A stretch of 64,000 nt of DNA. Origin: Schaalia cardiffensis (GTDB taxonomy: Bacteria > Actinomycetota > Actinomycetes > Actinomycetales > Actinomycetaceae). The DNA is taken from positions 62,001 to 126,000 of the forward strand of contig NZ_JAEKIA010000001.1 in assembly GCF_016405145.1 (NCBI RefSeq), read 5' to 3'. Below, piece by piece: positions 33,443-43,067 of this stretch (positions are counted from its first letter, which is position 1; every line of letters begins with the position of its first letter). The translations under genes were made by a program, and so were the position numbers. The notes below the pieces were generated by a model that did not search any database, was not told where the DNA came from, and saw only the letters and a list, made by a program, of their open reading frames with translations.

Positions 33443-34038
33443 CTGGTTGACTCCTCCACGATCGAAATGAAAAGAGCGTGCATACGGTCATCTCCCCCAA
33501 GTTCGGGGTGGAAAGAACATGCCATGAAAGGTCCCTTGCGCACCGCGACAATCGGACCATCCTCGCTGTTGTCGGCCCTGGCGAGCACCTCGACGCCCTC
33601 GCCGAGGGATTCCACCCAGGGCGCGCGGATGAAGACAGCGTGAAAAGGGCCCCCTTCGACTCCCCTGATCTGAAGGTCCTCCTCGTAGGAGTCGAACTGT
33701 CGGCCAAAAGCGTTGCGCCTCACCACCATGTCGAGCGCCCCGAAACTGCGCTGATCCTCACGACCGTCGAGGATGCTTGAGGCCAGCATGATCATGCCCG
33801 CGCAGGTACCCCACACGGGAAGGCCGGAACGGATCCGCTGCGCGAGGGGGTCAAACAGGCCGAAGGAGGTCAAGAGCTTCGACATGGTCGTCGACTCCCC
33901 ACCGGGGATGATCAGACCTTCGATCTGCTCGAGTTCATCTGCTCTGCGGACGCGAAGCGCGCGGGCGCCGGATCTCTCCAGCGCCCGCATATGCTCATCG
34001 ACATCGCCTTGCAGGGCGAGAACACCGATGGTCACCAT
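33439..34038 (-). CDS. pdxT: pyridoxal 5'-phosphate synthase glutaminase subunit
   Basis: Glutaminase that feeds ammonia to PdxS for vitamin B6 synthesis. 199 aa with PGGESTT, the nucleophile motif WGTCAG and the catalytic HPE (FHPELGGDD), a class I glutamine amidotransferase triad. It overlaps pdxS by 7 bp at ATG 34038 (GTG 34035 is the alternative) and is coupled to ruvC downstream. Confidence 0.97.
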   Translation of the reverse strand: MVTIGVLALQGDVDEHMRALERSGARALRVRRADELEQIEGLIIPGGESTTMSKLLTSFGLFDPLAQRIRSGLPVWGTCAGMIMLASSILDGREDQRSFGALDMVVRRNAFGRQFDSYEEDLQIRGVEGGPFHAVFIRAPWVESLGEGVEVLARADNSEDGPIVAVRKGPFMACSFHPELGGDDRMHALFISIVEESTR

Positions 34039-34931
34039 CCGCGTTCCGCCAGACGGTGGCTCACCGGCACATCGTCAACGTTGATGCCGACCATCGCCTC
34101 ACCCAGGCCCCGTGAAACCTCTGCAATGACCTTCGGATCGTCGTAGAAGGTCGTCGCCTTGACGATCGCGGCGGCGCGCTTCGCCGGGTCCCCGGACTTG
34201 AAGATGCCAGAACCCACGAAAACGCCCTCCGCGCCGAGCTGCATCATCATCGCCGCATCCGCTGGGGTGGCGATGCCTCCTGCGGTGAACAAGACGACGG
34301 GCAGGCGTCCCTCGCGGGCCACCTCGGCGACGAGCTCATAAGGAGCCTGAAGTTCCTTCGCGGCCACGTAGAGCTCATCTTCGGGCAGGCTCGTCAAGTG
34401 ACGGATTTCGTCGCGGATCTGACGCATGTGGGTCGTCGCGTTCGAGACATCACCGGTCCCGGCCTCGCCCTTAGAACGGATCATTGCTGCGCCCTCGTTG
34501 ATGCGACGCAGAGCTTCGCCAAGATTCGTCGCACCGCACACGAAAGGAACCGTGAAGTTCCACTTGTCGATGTGATGCGTGTAGTCGGCGGGGGTGAGGA
34601 CCTCGGACTCGTCGATGTAGTCAACTCCGAGGGACTCGAGGACCTGTGCTTCGACGAAGTGGCCGATGCGGGCCTTTGCCATGACGGGGATCGAAACGGC
34701 GTCAATGATGCCCTCAATGAGATCCGGGTCGGACATGCGGGCCACGCCGCCCTGAGCGCGAATATCGGCGGGCACGCGTTCAAGTGCCATAACGGCGACC
34801 GCACCGGCGTCTTCCGCGATCTTCGCCTGCTCGGGGGTGACGACATCCATGATGACGCCGCCCTTGAGCATCTGCGCCATTCCCCGTTTCACCTGGGGAG
34901 TTCCAATTTCGCGAGTGCTGGTGGCGACCAT
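34032..34931 (-). CDS. pdxS: pyridoxal 5'-phosphate synthase lyase subunit
   Basis: TIM-barrel synthase assembling PLP from ribose 5-phosphate, glyceraldehyde 3-phosphate and PdxT-derived ammonia. 299 aa, highly conserved: [42 protein letters not shown] (catalytic Lys), and [11 protein letters not shown] 34931 has AGGAGG with a 7-nt spacer; GTG 34937 is too close to it. It follows yebC with a 2-bp gap. Confidence 0.98.
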   Translation of the reverse strand: MVATSTREIGTPQVKRGMAQMLKGGVIMDVVTPEQAKIAEDAGAVAVMALERVPADIRAQGGVARMSDPDLIEGIIDAVSIPVMAKARIGHFVEAQVLESLGVDYIDESEVLTPADYTHHIDKWNFTVPFVCGATNLGEALRRINEGAAMIRSKGEAGTGDVSNATTHMRQIRDEIRHLTSLPEDELYVAAKELQAPYELVAEVAREGRLPVVLFTAGGIATPADAAMMMQLGAEGVFVGSGIFKSGDPAKRAAAIVKATTFYDDPKVIAEVSRGLGEAMVGINVDDVPVSHRLAERGW

Positions 34932-34933
34932 CG

Positions 34934-35695
34934 TCACTCCTCCTCTTCGAGTTGGGCCCGGACCTCATCCGAGACCGTCATATTGTGGTAGATGTTCTGC
35001 ACGTCATCGGAGTCTTCGAGGGCGTCAACGAGGCGCTGAACCTTCACAGCACCCTCAAGGTCGAGCTCGACCTCGGTTGCGGCAACGAATTGGACTTCGG
35101 CCGAGTCGTAATCAATGCCCGCCGCCTGAAGGGCCTTGCGGACCTCGACGACATCGGAAGGATCAGATTCGATGACGAAGCCGCCTCCCAGGTCCTCAAC
35201 TTCTTCAGCTCCAGCCTCGAGGACAGCCTCCATAATGGAATCTTCATCAACGCCCTCAGCCGCTGCGACCTCGACGATGCCGCGGCGGGAGAAGAGGAAG
35301 GCCACCGAACCGGGGTCGGCCATGGAACCGCCCGCGCGAGTGAAGGCGAGGCGAACATCGGAGGCCGCGCGATTGCGGTTATCGGTGAGGCACTCGACGT
35401 AGAAGGCGACGCCGCCCGGGCCGTAGCCCTCGTACATGATCGTCTCGTAGTTCGCGCCACCGGCTTCAGCGCCCGAGCCGCGCTTGACGGCGCGCGTGAT
35501 GTTGTCGGCGGGCACCGAATTCTTCTTCGCCTTCTGGATTGCGTCGAACAGGGTCGGGTTGCCTGCGGGGTCGCCGCCTCCGGTGCGGGCCGCGACCTCA
35601 ATGTTCTTGATGAGGCGTGCGAAGAGTTTGCCACGCTTGGCGTCGATCGCTGCTTTCTTATGCTTGGTGGTCGCCCACTTAGAGTGTCCCGACAT
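34934..35695 (-). CDS. yebC: YebC/PmpR family transcriptional regulator / translation factor
   Basis: 253-aa cytoplasmic protein of the YebC/TACO1 family. It begins with the hallmark [23 protein letters not shown] and contains [20 protein letters not shown]. The family is described both as DNA-binding regulator and, more recently, as a factor relieving ribosome stalling. ATG 35695 has GGGAG upstream; an upstream frame to 35755 has no support. First gene of the yebC-pdxS-pdxT-ruvC-ruvA-ruvB string. Confidence 0.96.
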   Translation of the reverse strand: MSGHSKWATTKHKKAAIDAKRGKLFARLIKNIEVAARTGGGDPAGNPTLFDAIQKAKKNSVPADNITRAVKRGSGAEAGGANYETIMYEGYGPGGVAFYVECLTDNRNRAASDVRLAFTRAGGSMADPGSVAFLFSRRGIVEVAAAEGVDEDSIMEAVLEAGAEEVEDLGGGFVIESDPSDVVEVRKALQAAGIDYDSAEVQFVAATEVELDLEGAVKVQRLVDALEDSDDVQNIYHNMTVSDEVRAQLEEEE

Positions 35696-36074
35696 CAGTG
35701 CTCCCTTTTGGGGTGGATTGAATACTTGCCCATAGTAGCCGGACCTTCCTCGCATCCTCCTTCCAGCGCTTGAAAAGTGGAAGGTTTTCCTTGAAAGATC
35801 ACAGGAAGTGCCTGAACGCTACGCGGCTGGCAGGCCGGGCTTCTCTTGATGCTCGTCGAGGAAGGCCGGGATTCTCTTTGTGCCAGTCGAGGGGATGTCC
35901 GGGCCTTCCTTAGGCGATGCTCGAAGGTCTTCGCCCCTGTGGACGCCAACTTGCCCCCCTCAGCACAGTGCACCTGTGCCCTCAGCACACCGCGCTCTAT
36001 CCTTGAGGTCTTCGCACTTTTCCTAGCCCCGGCTTGGCGCTTGCCTCAACAAGCCCTCCCTCTTCACGAAGGGT
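35696..36074. other. intergenic region upstream of yebC
   Basis: 379 bp with no recognisable gene. It holds a TACTAT box (minus strand, 35732-35737) about 37 nt before the yebC ATG that may be its -10, and imperfect 31-bp repeats. Confidence 0.5.
35832..35893. repeat. imperfect 31-bp tandem repeat
   Basis: Units 35832-35862 and 35863-35893 share AGGCCGGG, TTCTCTT, GC and GTCGAGG at the same positions; a more degenerate third unit may follow to about 35925. Function unknown. Confidence 0.6.
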
Positions 36075-36566
36075 TCACAAGCGCGTGGGGGCGCATAGGG
36101 TTTCAACACTCAGTTCTGCGCCAATCAGAGGACGGCTCGCATCGGGGATCTCAATGATGAGGGCCGTTGCGGTTTTCACTCCCCTGCGCAGCTCTTCCTT
36201 CGCCGAATCATCTCCAATGAAGTAGCCGGTTTCAGAAATCGTCGGCTCATGTCCGACGATGAGCAGGGTCCGGGCGTGAGACTCCACTGCCATGTCAATA
36301 AGTTCAGGAGCGTCCGCTGTGTAGAGGGCGCATTCGATTTGGGTGTCAGCGACCGGCAGATACTCTCGGATCTTTTCAAGAGTACGCCTGGCCCTGAGCG
36401 CATCCGAGACGAGTGCGAGGTCCGCTTTTTGGATCCGCGTCTCAAGGAGGGCTCCCAAATGTTGAGCCCGAAGCCGCCCCATGCCCGTGAGATCGCGTTG
36501 CCTATCGGAGGCAGCATAATGTTCCGCGTCAGAGTGTCTGACGAGGACAAGGGTTTGCAAGCTCAT
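36075..36566 (-). CDS. SixA-type phosphohistidine phosphatase
   Basis: 163-aa member of the histidine phosphatase superfamily, cytoplasmic. The catalytic motif reads LVRHSDAEH (RH present; Ser in place of the usual Gly) and the second conserved His is in LIVGHEPT. Length and the DLTGMGRLRAQHLGALL segment are typical of SixA, which dephosphorylates phosphohistidine proteins, but the substrate is unproven. No ribosome site; TAGTGT lies 6 nt before the ATG, so it may be leaderless. Divergent from the small zinc-ribbon-like gene. Confidence 0.88.
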   Translation of the reverse strand: MSLQTLVLVRHSDAEHYAASDRQRDLTGMGRLRAQHLGALLETRIQKADLALVSDALRARRTLEKIREYLPVADTQIECALYTADAPELIDMAVESHARTLLIVGHEPTISETGYFIGDDSAKEELRRGVKTATALIIEIPDASRPLIGAELSVETLCAPTRL

Positions 36567-36572
36567 GGCCGA

Positions 36573-36582
36573 ACACTACAGT
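36573..36582. promoter_or_regulatory. overlapping divergent -10 boxes
   Basis: Minus-strand TAGTGT (36573-36578) serves the sixA-like gene, 6 nt from its ATG; plus-strand TACAGT (36577-36582) lies 23 nt before the ATG at 36606. The two hexamers share two bases, so the promoters could be mutually exclusive. Motif-based only. Confidence 0.35.
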
Positions 36583-36605
36583 GCATCAGTGCAGGAGGTA
36601 AACGA

Positions 36606-36830
36606 ATGGCATTGGCTCGTGGCCCCGAAGATGGGATCTGCGCGGCGAGGGAATGTTCCCGGCCCGCGACTTTGCAGATCACCTGGACAAATCCGAAGAT
36701 CCCCTGGTCGGATTCCAAGACCTGGCTGGCCTGTGAGAATCACCGCGAGGAATTGTCCGATTACATGCGGTATCGGGGCTTCCCTTTCACTGTGACTCCC
36801 CTGGGCGAGCAGACGAAGCCCACTTCGTGA
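36606..36830 (+). CDS. small conserved actinobacterial protein, zinc-ribbon-like
   Basis: 74 aa. It has cysteines C12 and C17 (CAAREC) and a later CxxH (C43, H46 in WLACENH), with NPKIPW and MRYRGFPFTV between and after, resembling a widespread small actinobacterial protein often mis-annotated as 'acetone carboxylase'. Its real function is unknown; the Cys/His set suggests metal binding. ATG 36606 is certain: AGGAGG with a 7-nt spacer. The frame is open further upstream but that part lies within the divergent gene. Confidence 0.85.
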   Translation: MALARGPEDGICAARECSRPATLQITWTNPKIPWSDSKTWLACENHREELSDYMRYRGFPFTVTPLGEQTKPTS

Positions 36831-37022
36831 CAGGGAGGCGACGCTGGCCCGGGCTCTCCTCCGCGCTCGACCTGCACACCTCCCCCGCGCCGCCCCGGCC
36901 CCGCGCTCGACCTAGACTCGCCCTTGCGTTTCGCTTCGGTTCTTGTGCCACTATTTTTCAGGCGACCTCTTCTTCGGTTTTCCGCCGTTTCTCAGCCTCT
37001 TCTTACTGAGCTGTTCCCCCGC

Positions 37023-37694
37023 TCAGTATTCCCAGTCTTTGACTCTTCGATCATTCCACGTCAGGGCTGTGAGTGCCCCGAGCAGCTGCCCCGCCTGCTT
37101 TACCTCCAAGTCTTCGGGCCATTGCAGGACAACGGTTCCGGTATTCCCCATGTAATGGGTCATGACGAGTTCGCCCTCGATATTGTCCGCGAGGGATGAG
37201 GCGAGGAGACGCAGCATCGCGCCATGAGCGACGATCACCCCAACTCCCCTCGGATCTTCTTCTTTGACAATGTGGGCCACTTCAAGGACGACGGGGAGAG
37301 CCCGGGCGAGGGCCTCCACACCGTTTTCTCCCCCGCCCATGCGGTAGTGCTTCAGGCCATACGCCCAGGCGCCGGTACCCTCGATGTAGACGGAATCGGA
37401 AAACGCGTTGGCGTTCATCTCGATATCACCGGAACGCAGCTCACGAATCCCCGGTCTGATGAGCGGCTGGAGACCGTATTTGCGTGCCAGAGGCGCAGCC
37501 GTCTGGCGTGTGCGCGTCAAAGGGGAAACAGCGATCACTGTTGGCGGCTCAGCCACTTCCTCTTCCCAGCGCTGAGCCAAGGCCTCGGCTTGTGAAAGGC
37601 CCTCTTCGGTGAGTGGCAATCCTGGTCGGGCAGTGTCCAGGGCATGCGCCCGATTCGCCGCGGTCTGTCCGTGCCTGACGAGGACGATCTTCAT
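37023..37694 (-). CDS. histidine phosphatase family protein (phosphoglycerate mutase-like)
   Basis: 223 aa with the RHG motif (LVRHGQTAANRA), SPLTRTRQTA and the second catalytic His in IVAHGAMLRLL. It belongs to the broad-specificity branch rather than glycolytic GpmA, which is longer and has different surrounding motifs. ATG 37694 is chosen over 37724 because GAAGGGG and AAGGAG lie just upstream. Cytoplasmic; substrate unknown. Confidence 0.9.
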   Translation of the reverse strand: MKIVLVRHGQTAANRAHALDTARPGLPLTEEGLSQAEALAQRWEEEVAEPPTVIAVSPLTRTRQTAAPLARKYGLQPLIRPGIRELRSGDIEMNANAFSDSVYIEGTGAWAYGLKHYRMGGGENGVEALARALPVVLEVAHIVKEEDPRGVGVIVAHGAMLRLLASSLADNIEGELVMTHYMGNTGTVVLQWPEDLEVKQAGQLLGALTALTWNDRRVKDWEY

Positions 37695-37801
37695 TGCCCC
37701 TTCTCTCCTTATTCCCAAATCCATGAGCCTTGCGCCTGATGCGAAGCTCAGGCTCCCCTACGCGATGCCCCACAAGTGCATAAGCAGCGCCAATACTCCC
37801 A

Positions 37802-40744
37802 CTATTCCCAGAACAGACGATCCATGACCTTTCGGGCTCTTCTCGCACAGCGCATCCAATCCTCTTCCACGTCCCCCTCGTGCCCCGCCCGATAGCCCAG
37901 GGCACGGGCAAGAGACTTCAGATCGCGCAGATCACGGGGCAGTATGTCGAGTTTGACCCCCGACATGCGCCCGCTCGTTAAAACATTACCCGCACGAATC
38001 CTCGATGCTAAAGACCACGCGTCCTCAAGGGTGGAGGCGTCCTCGAAGGAGATTCTTCCGCTCTCGCGCAAGGCTCTGAGCGCATCGAGGGTTGAAGTCG
38101 TCCTCACCACAGGGCATTCGGGTCCGTATCTGAGTTGGAGGAGCTGGACGACCCACTCGACATCGCTGAGCCCTCCCCGTCCGAGTTTGACATGACGCTC
38201 AGGCTCCGCGCCTCGTGGAAGACGCTCGGATTCCATTCGGGCCTTGAGGAGTCGAATCTCTTTGAGTTCTTCCTTCGTCACCGGGTTCCCGTATCGAATC
38301 GAGTCGATCAGTACCATCATCTCTTCGAGGAGGGGCTCTGGCCCCGCGATCGGGCGGGCCCGCAGGAGTGCTTGTCGTTCCCAGGTTGAGGCCCACTTGC
38401 CGTAGTAGTCGGCGTAGGACTGGGGGGTGCGAGTCATGGGGCCCGAGCGCCCCTCGGGGCGAAGTCCAAAATCGACGCTGATGCTCATTTGTGTGGTGAC
38501 CGATCCGAGCAGGGCTTTCACCCGGTTAACGATTGCGGTCGCCGATTCAGCCGCTTCCGCCTCACTCGCCTCCCCTGCGCTCCGGTGGCAGGCGATCACA
38601 TCAGCATCTGAAGCGTAGGAGGACTCTCGGCCCCCGTAGCGGCCCATGGCGATGAGTCCCACTTCAGCGCGCACTCTGCCGTGGCGCTCCTCGTCTTCAC
38701 GAGAAGCAATGGCGAGGGCTCCCAGGAGCGCAGCATCCGTCGCATCTGAGATCGCGGGCCTTCTGGGGCTGATCGCACTGTGCAGATCAGACATTGCTGC
38801 TCGAAGGAGTTCCCGCGAGCGGACCGCCCTCACTCGTGAGGCCGCATCTTCAGGATTCGCATGCCGATCAATGAGAGAGGCGGCCTCGCCTTTGAGAGCC
38901 TGAGGATCGGGCGCTTCAAGCTCCCGATCCGAATCGAGCCACGCGATCGCCTCGGGCCGATTGGAAAGAGCCTCGGCAACCCACTTGGAGTTCGGGAGCA
39001 TCTGGCACAGCCTGGCGGCCGCGACACCGGAGTCGCGCAAAAGCGCAAGATACCAGTGCGAATCTCCGATCTGCTCGGACAAAGCTCTGAAACTCAAAAG
39101 ACCGAGGTCGGGGTCCGCGCCATCGGCGAGCCAGGAGATGAAGACCGGCAGCAGATGGCGTTGAATCATGGCGCGCCTGCTCGTTCCCCTCGTCAGGGCT
39201 GAAATATGCGAGAAAGCCCCATTCGGGTCGATGTATCCGATCGCTTCGAGTCTGGCACGCGCCCCCTCCTCGTCGAGCGCGGCAACATCGGGGGACAATC
39301 CTGCGGTCGCCTGAATGATCGGCCGGTAGAAAACCTCCTCGTGAAGTTCACGAACCCGCGTTCGTACCTGCTCCAGTTGGGAGATGAACGCCTCGGTATC
39401 GAAGAAAGCGTCAAGGTCGAGGGAGCGTCCAATGACGCGGACTTCGTGTGTGGAAGCGGGAATGAGATGCGTGCGGTGCATCTTCGCGATCTGTGCGCGA
39501 TGCTCAACGCTCCTGAGGAATCGGTAGCACTCTTCGAGTTCATCAGCATCTTTGCGGGCGATGTAGCCTCCCGCACGCAGCGCCTCAAGGGCGTCAATGG
39601 TTGAGCGGACCCGAAGTGACTCATCGCTCCTGCCGTGAACGAGCTGGAGAAGTTGGACAGTGAACTCGACGTCACGAAGTCCTCCCCGGCCAAGTTTCAG
39701 ATCCCGATCAACCTCGCGCCTGGGAATGTTCTCCTCGACACGTCGGCGCATCGCCCGGGCATTCTCAACGAATCCGGGGCGCCCCGCCGCACTCCACACG
39801 TATTGAGCGGCCACAGCGTGGAATCTATTCCCGAGTTCCAGGTCCCCTGCGGCGCAGCGAGCCTTGAGGAGGGCCTGGAACTCCCAGGACTGCGCCCACT
39901 TGTTCCAATAGCTCTCATAGGATTCGAGGGTGCGCACGAGGGCACCGTTGCGCCCCTCGGGGCGCAGATTCGCGTCAATGGTCCACAGAGGCTGTTCTGC
40001 TCCAGAACCTGAACAGGCCTGGGCGGCCATGGCGGCGAGCCGCGTGCCGATTTCAACGGCTTCGCGCTCCTCGACACCGTCTTTTGCTCCGACGACATAG
40101 AGGACATCAACATCGGACATGTAGTTCAGTTCCTGCGCCCCGCATTTGCCCATCGCGATGATGGCGAAGTTGACGCGCAGCTCAGGGTCGATATCTCGCC
40201 TTGCGAGGGCGAGAGCCGCTTCGAGTGCCGCATCAGCCAGCTCTGCGAGCCTCGATCCGACTTCCGGCATATATGCACTCGGATTGCCTCGGGCAAGGTC
40301 ATCTGCGACGAGGTCAAGGAGGACTTCGCGATATGCGCGCCGAAGATCATCCCCATTCCTCGTGGGGCCGGCAATGGGTGAGAGGGAAGCAGGATCAGCG
40401 TCGACGGCTCTCAAGAGGGCCTGGCGGGCTTGGCCTGGTTCAACCCATAGTCTTTCGGCCCGCGAGGGTTCGGCGATCAGATAATCGCCCCACCAAGCTG
40501 AGCCGCCCAAGAGAAAGAGGAGGCGGGCGAGGCGGTCACCCCCCTCGGTGATCACCCGTTCCAAAAGATCGGGGGCTGCCTCGTGAAGGCGCAGCACCTG
40601 GAGGACCGCCAAGTCCGGATCTGCGACTTTCCTCAGGAGCGGCACCCAGATCTCAGGGGTCCCGGGCAATCCTTCGAGCCGTGTGGCAGCTCTCGCGGGG
40701 TCGAGGAAACCCTCGCCGCGCAGATCCTTGGCGCACAGCTCCAT
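37802..40744 (-). CDS. glnE: bifunctional glutamine synthetase adenylyltransferase/adenylyl-removing enzyme
   Basis: Controls glutamine synthetase by adding or removing AMP. The 980-aa protein contains two nucleotidyltransferase domains: GKCGAQELNYMSDVD near residue 200 (adenylyl-removing half) and GRYGGRESSYASDAD near residue 690 (adenylylating half), each followed by a helical domain (KLGRGGLRDVEFTVQLLQL and KLGRGGLSDVEWVVQLLQL). ATG start at 40744, 16 bp after glnA. Same glnA2-glnE arrangement as in mycobacteria. Confidence 0.97.
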   Translation of the reverse strand: MELCAKDLRGEGFLDPARAATRLEGLPGTPEIWVPLLRKVADPDLAVLQVLRLHEAAPDLLERVITEGGDRLARLLFLLGGSAWWGDYLIAEPSRAERLWVEPGQARQALLRAVDADPASLSPIAGPTRNGDDLRRAYREVLLDLVADDLARGNPSAYMPEVGSRLAELADAALEAALALARRDIDPELRVNFAIIAMGKCGAQELNYMSDVDVLYVVGAKDGVEEREAVEIGTRLAAMAAQACSGSGAEQPLWTIDANLRPEGRNGALVRTLESYESYWNKWAQSWEFQALLKARCAAGDLELGNRFHAVAAQYVWSAAGRPGFVENARAMRRRVEENIPRREVDRDLKLGRGGLRDVEFTVQLLQLVHGRSDESLRVRSTIDALEALRAGGYIARKDADELEECYRFLRSVEHRAQIAKMHRTHLIPASTHEVRVIGRSLDLDAFFDTEAFISQLEQVRTRVRELHEEVFYRPIIQATAGLSPDVAALDEEGARARLEAIGYIDPNGAFSHISALTRGTSRRAMIQRHLLPVFISWLADGADPDLGLLSFRALSEQIGDSHWYLALLRDSGVAAARLCQMLPNSKWVAEALSNRPEAIAWLDSDRELEAPDPQALKGEAASLIDRHANPEDAASRVRAVRSRELLRAAMSDLHSAISPRRPAISDATDAALLGALAIASREDEERHGRVRAEVGLIAMGRYGGRESSYASDADVIACHRSAGEASEAEAAESATAIVNRVKALLGSVTTQMSISVDFGLRPEGRSGPMTRTPQSYADYYGKWASTWERQALLRARPIAGPEPLLEEMMVLIDSIRYGNPVTKEELKEIRLLKARMESERLPRGAEPERHVKLGRGGLSDVEWVVQLLQLRYGPECPVVRTTSTLDALRALRESGRISFEDASTLEDAWSLASRIRAGNVLTSGRMSGVKLDILPRDLRDLKSLARALGYRAGHEGDVEEDWMRCARRARKVMDRLFWE

Positions 40745-40760
40745 CAGTCGACCTTGCCCA

Positions 40761-42095
40761 TCAGTAAACCTTGAGGAACTGCCGAATCTCCTGAGGAGTC
40801 ACCTGGCGGCGGTACTCATGCCATTCCTTCTCCTTATTGCGCACGACGTAGGCGAAGACTTCCTCGCCGAGCGCCTCTGCGACAAGATCCGACTCGCGCA
40901 TCCCCCGAACCGCAGAGGACAAGGAGGAGGGCAGTGCGCGAATACCGAGGACCTGGCGTTCACGATCCGTGAGGTCCCATACATTGCCTTCCGCTTCGGG
41001 CATGAGTTCACGCTTCTTCTCGATCCCATCGAGGCCCGCCATGATCAAGACGGCGAGCGCAAGATAAGGGTTCGCCGCAGGATCGAGCGCACGATATTCG
41101 ATCCTGGCGGCGCGGCGCTTATCCGGCTTGTACAGGGGAACTCTGACGAGCGCGGAACTGTTGTTGTGCCCCCAGCACACATAGGCAGGCGCCTCTGCCC
41201 CGCCCCACAGGCGCTTGTAGGAGTTCACGTGCTGGTTGGTCACGGCCGTCAGCTCATAAGCGTGCTCAAGCAGACCGGCGATGAAACGCTTCCCGGTCAA
41301 GGAGAGCTGGTATTCACCGGAAGGCTCGTAGAATGCATTCTCATCGCCCTCGAAAAGGGAGATGTGCGTGTGCATTCCCGAACCCGGGTGGTCGATAAAA
41401 GGCTTGGGCATGAAGGTGGCGACGAGGGATTCGCGCAGCGCCACTTCTTCAATGACGGTGCGGGCCGTCATGATGTTATCGGCGGCCGTCACCGCGTCCA
41501 CTGCACGCAAGTCGATCTCGTTTTGACCTGGGCCGCCCTCGTGGTGGGAGAACTCGACCGCGATGCCCATGTCTTCGAGCATTCTGACGGCCTGTCGGCG
41601 AAAATCGTTGGAATCTCCGCGTGCGACATGGTCGAAGTAGCCGGCGTTGTCGACCGGGATCATGTGGTCAATGGAGACAGGCTGACGCAAAAGGTAGAAC
41701 TCGATCTCCGGGTGCACCATGACGGTGAAGCCGAGGGCGCGGGCCCGCTCCACGGCGCGTTGGAGGACGGCGCGAGGATCTGAATGTGCTTTCTGCCCGT
41801 CCGGGGTGTGCACATCGCAAAACATCCTCGCGACCGACTCCTTCGCGTTCCTCCACGGCAGGAGTTGGAAAGTCTGGGCGTCGGGGACGAGAAGCATGTC
41901 GGACTCGTGGACGCGCGTGAGGCCCTCGATCGAAGAACCGTCGAAACCAATGCCTTCGGTGAAAGCATCCTCAAGTTCGCCCGGGTCGATCGCGAGGGAC
42001 TTCAACACGCCTGCAACATCCGTGAACCACAGGCGGATGAAGCGGATGTCGCGTGCGGCGACCTCGCGCAAGACGCGCTCCTGGTGCTGGTCCAT
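40761..42095 (-). CDS. glnA: glutamine synthetase type I (GlnA2-like)
   Basis: ATP-dependent ligation of ammonia to glutamate (or a related amine ligase reaction). The 444-aa GSI has GFDGSSIEG, HPEIEFYL, the metal/ATP segment GPGQNEIDLR, KPFIDHPGSGMHTH and NNSSALVRVP. Where adenylylated GSI enzymes carry the target tyrosine (NLYDLP) this protein has Trp373 (NVWDLTDRE), so it should not be a GlnE substrate. ATG start with AAAGGGGAG upstream. GlnE therefore probably modifies a second GS encoded elsewhere; a role for this one in polyamine or other amine glutamylation is possible, as for some actinobacterial paralogues. Confidence 0.93.
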   Translation of the reverse strand: MDQHQERVLREVAARDIRFIRLWFTDVAGVLKSLAIDPGELEDAFTEGIGFDGSSIEGLTRVHESDMLLVPDAQTFQLLPWRNAKESVARMFCDVHTPDGQKAHSDPRAVLQRAVERARALGFTVMVHPEIEFYLLRQPVSIDHMIPVDNAGYFDHVARGDSNDFRRQAVRMLEDMGIAVEFSHHEGGPGQNEIDLRAVDAVTAADNIMTARTVIEEVALRESLVATFMPKPFIDHPGSGMHTHISLFEGDENAFYEPSGEYQLSLTGKRFIAGLLEHAYELTAVTNQHVNSYKRLWGGAEAPAYVCWGHNNSSALVRVPLYKPDKRRAARIEYRALDPAANPYLALAVLIMAGLDGIEKKRELMPEAEGNVWDLTDRERQVLGIRALPSSLSSAVRGMRESDLVAEALGEEVFAYVVRNKEKEWHEYRRQVTPQEIRQFLKVY

Positions 42096-42141
42096 TCCCG
42101 CTCCCCTTTCAGGAGATTCTCTTCAGGCCCAAGCCTTCCGA

Positions 42142-43038
42142 TCAGTTCTGATCCTCGCCCGAGCCTTTGAAGCCCTTCGTGATCGCATCGAGGGCGGCGG
42201 TCAGTTCCGTCGGCACGACCCAGACCTTGGAGGCATCGCCCTTGGCGATCTCCGGCAGTGTCCGCAGGTACTGGTAGCTCAAAAGATCCGGGGTCGGTTT
42301 GCCCTCGTGGATGGAGGTGAAGACCGTGTTAATGGCCTCAGCCTCGCCCTTCGCGCGCGTGATGGCGGCCTGGGCCTGGCCCTCGGCGCGCAGGATCGCG
42401 GACTGTTTCTCACCTTCTGCCTGAAGGATCTGAGATTCGCGCACGCCCTGCGCGGTGAGGATCGCGGCGCGCTTATCGCGCTCGGCGCGAAGCTGCTGTT
42501 CCATGGCGTGCTGGATCGAGGGCGGCGGGTCGATCGCCTTAAGCTCAACGCGGTTGACGCGAATACCCCAACGGCCGGTCGCCTCATCGAGGACGCCGCG
42601 CAGCTGTGTGTTGATCGAATCACGGCCCGTAAGCGTCGCTTCCAGATCGAGGGAACCGATGACGTTACGCAAAGTCGTGACGGTGAGCTGTTCGATGGCC
42701 TGGATGAAGTTTGCGATCTCGTAGGTCGCATACATTGGGTCGGTGACCTGGTAGTAGATGACCGAGTCAATGGAGACGACAACGTTATCCGCTGTGATGA
42801 CGGGCTGGGGCTGGAAGCTCGTCACCTGCTCGCGAAGGTCCACTCTCGCGGCGATGCGGTCGATGAAGGGGACGAGGACGTGCAGGCCGCCGTACATGAC
42901 GCTGTGGAACTTTCCGAGGCGTTCAACGACGAGGGCTCTGGGCTGGGGGACGATCTGGATTGCCCGTACAAGAGCGACGACGACTAAGACAATGAGGAGC
43001 AGCCCGATGATGCTCCCCGCGGACAAGAAGAAACTCAT
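42142..43038 (-). CDS. SPFH/band 7 membrane protein (QmcA-like)
   Basis: 298-aa stomatin-like protein: N-terminal membrane helix (IIGLLLIVLVVVALVRA), SPFH domain (PRALVVERLGKFHSVMYGGLHVLVPFID) and a coiled-coil region (residues ~190-240, RAEGQAQAAITRAKGEAEA). Such proteins scaffold membrane microdomains and act with NfeD partners, and indeed an nfeD-type gene is directly upstream. ATG with AAAGGA. Confidence 0.92.
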   Translation of the reverse strand: MSFFLSAGSIIGLLLIVLVVVALVRAIQIVPQPRALVVERLGKFHSVMYGGLHVLVPFIDRIAARVDLREQVTSFQPQPVITADNVVVSIDSVIYYQVTDPMYATYEIANFIQAIEQLTVTTLRNVIGSLDLEATLTGRDSINTQLRGVLDEATGRWGIRVNRVELKAIDPPPSIQHAMEQQLRAERDKRAAILTAQGVRESQILQAEGEKQSAILRAEGQAQAAITRAKGEAEAINTVFTSIHEGKPTPDLLSYQYLRTLPEIAKGDASKVWVVPTELTAALDAITKGFKGSGEDQN

Positions 43039-43067
43039 AAGAATCCTTTCACTGCGGTCAGGGGTGT

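Noticed and set aside
36249-36605. N-terminal extension of the small zinc-ribbon-like gene
   Set aside because: The frame is open but lies inside the divergent phosphatase gene; the ATG at 36606 has a perfect ribosome site.
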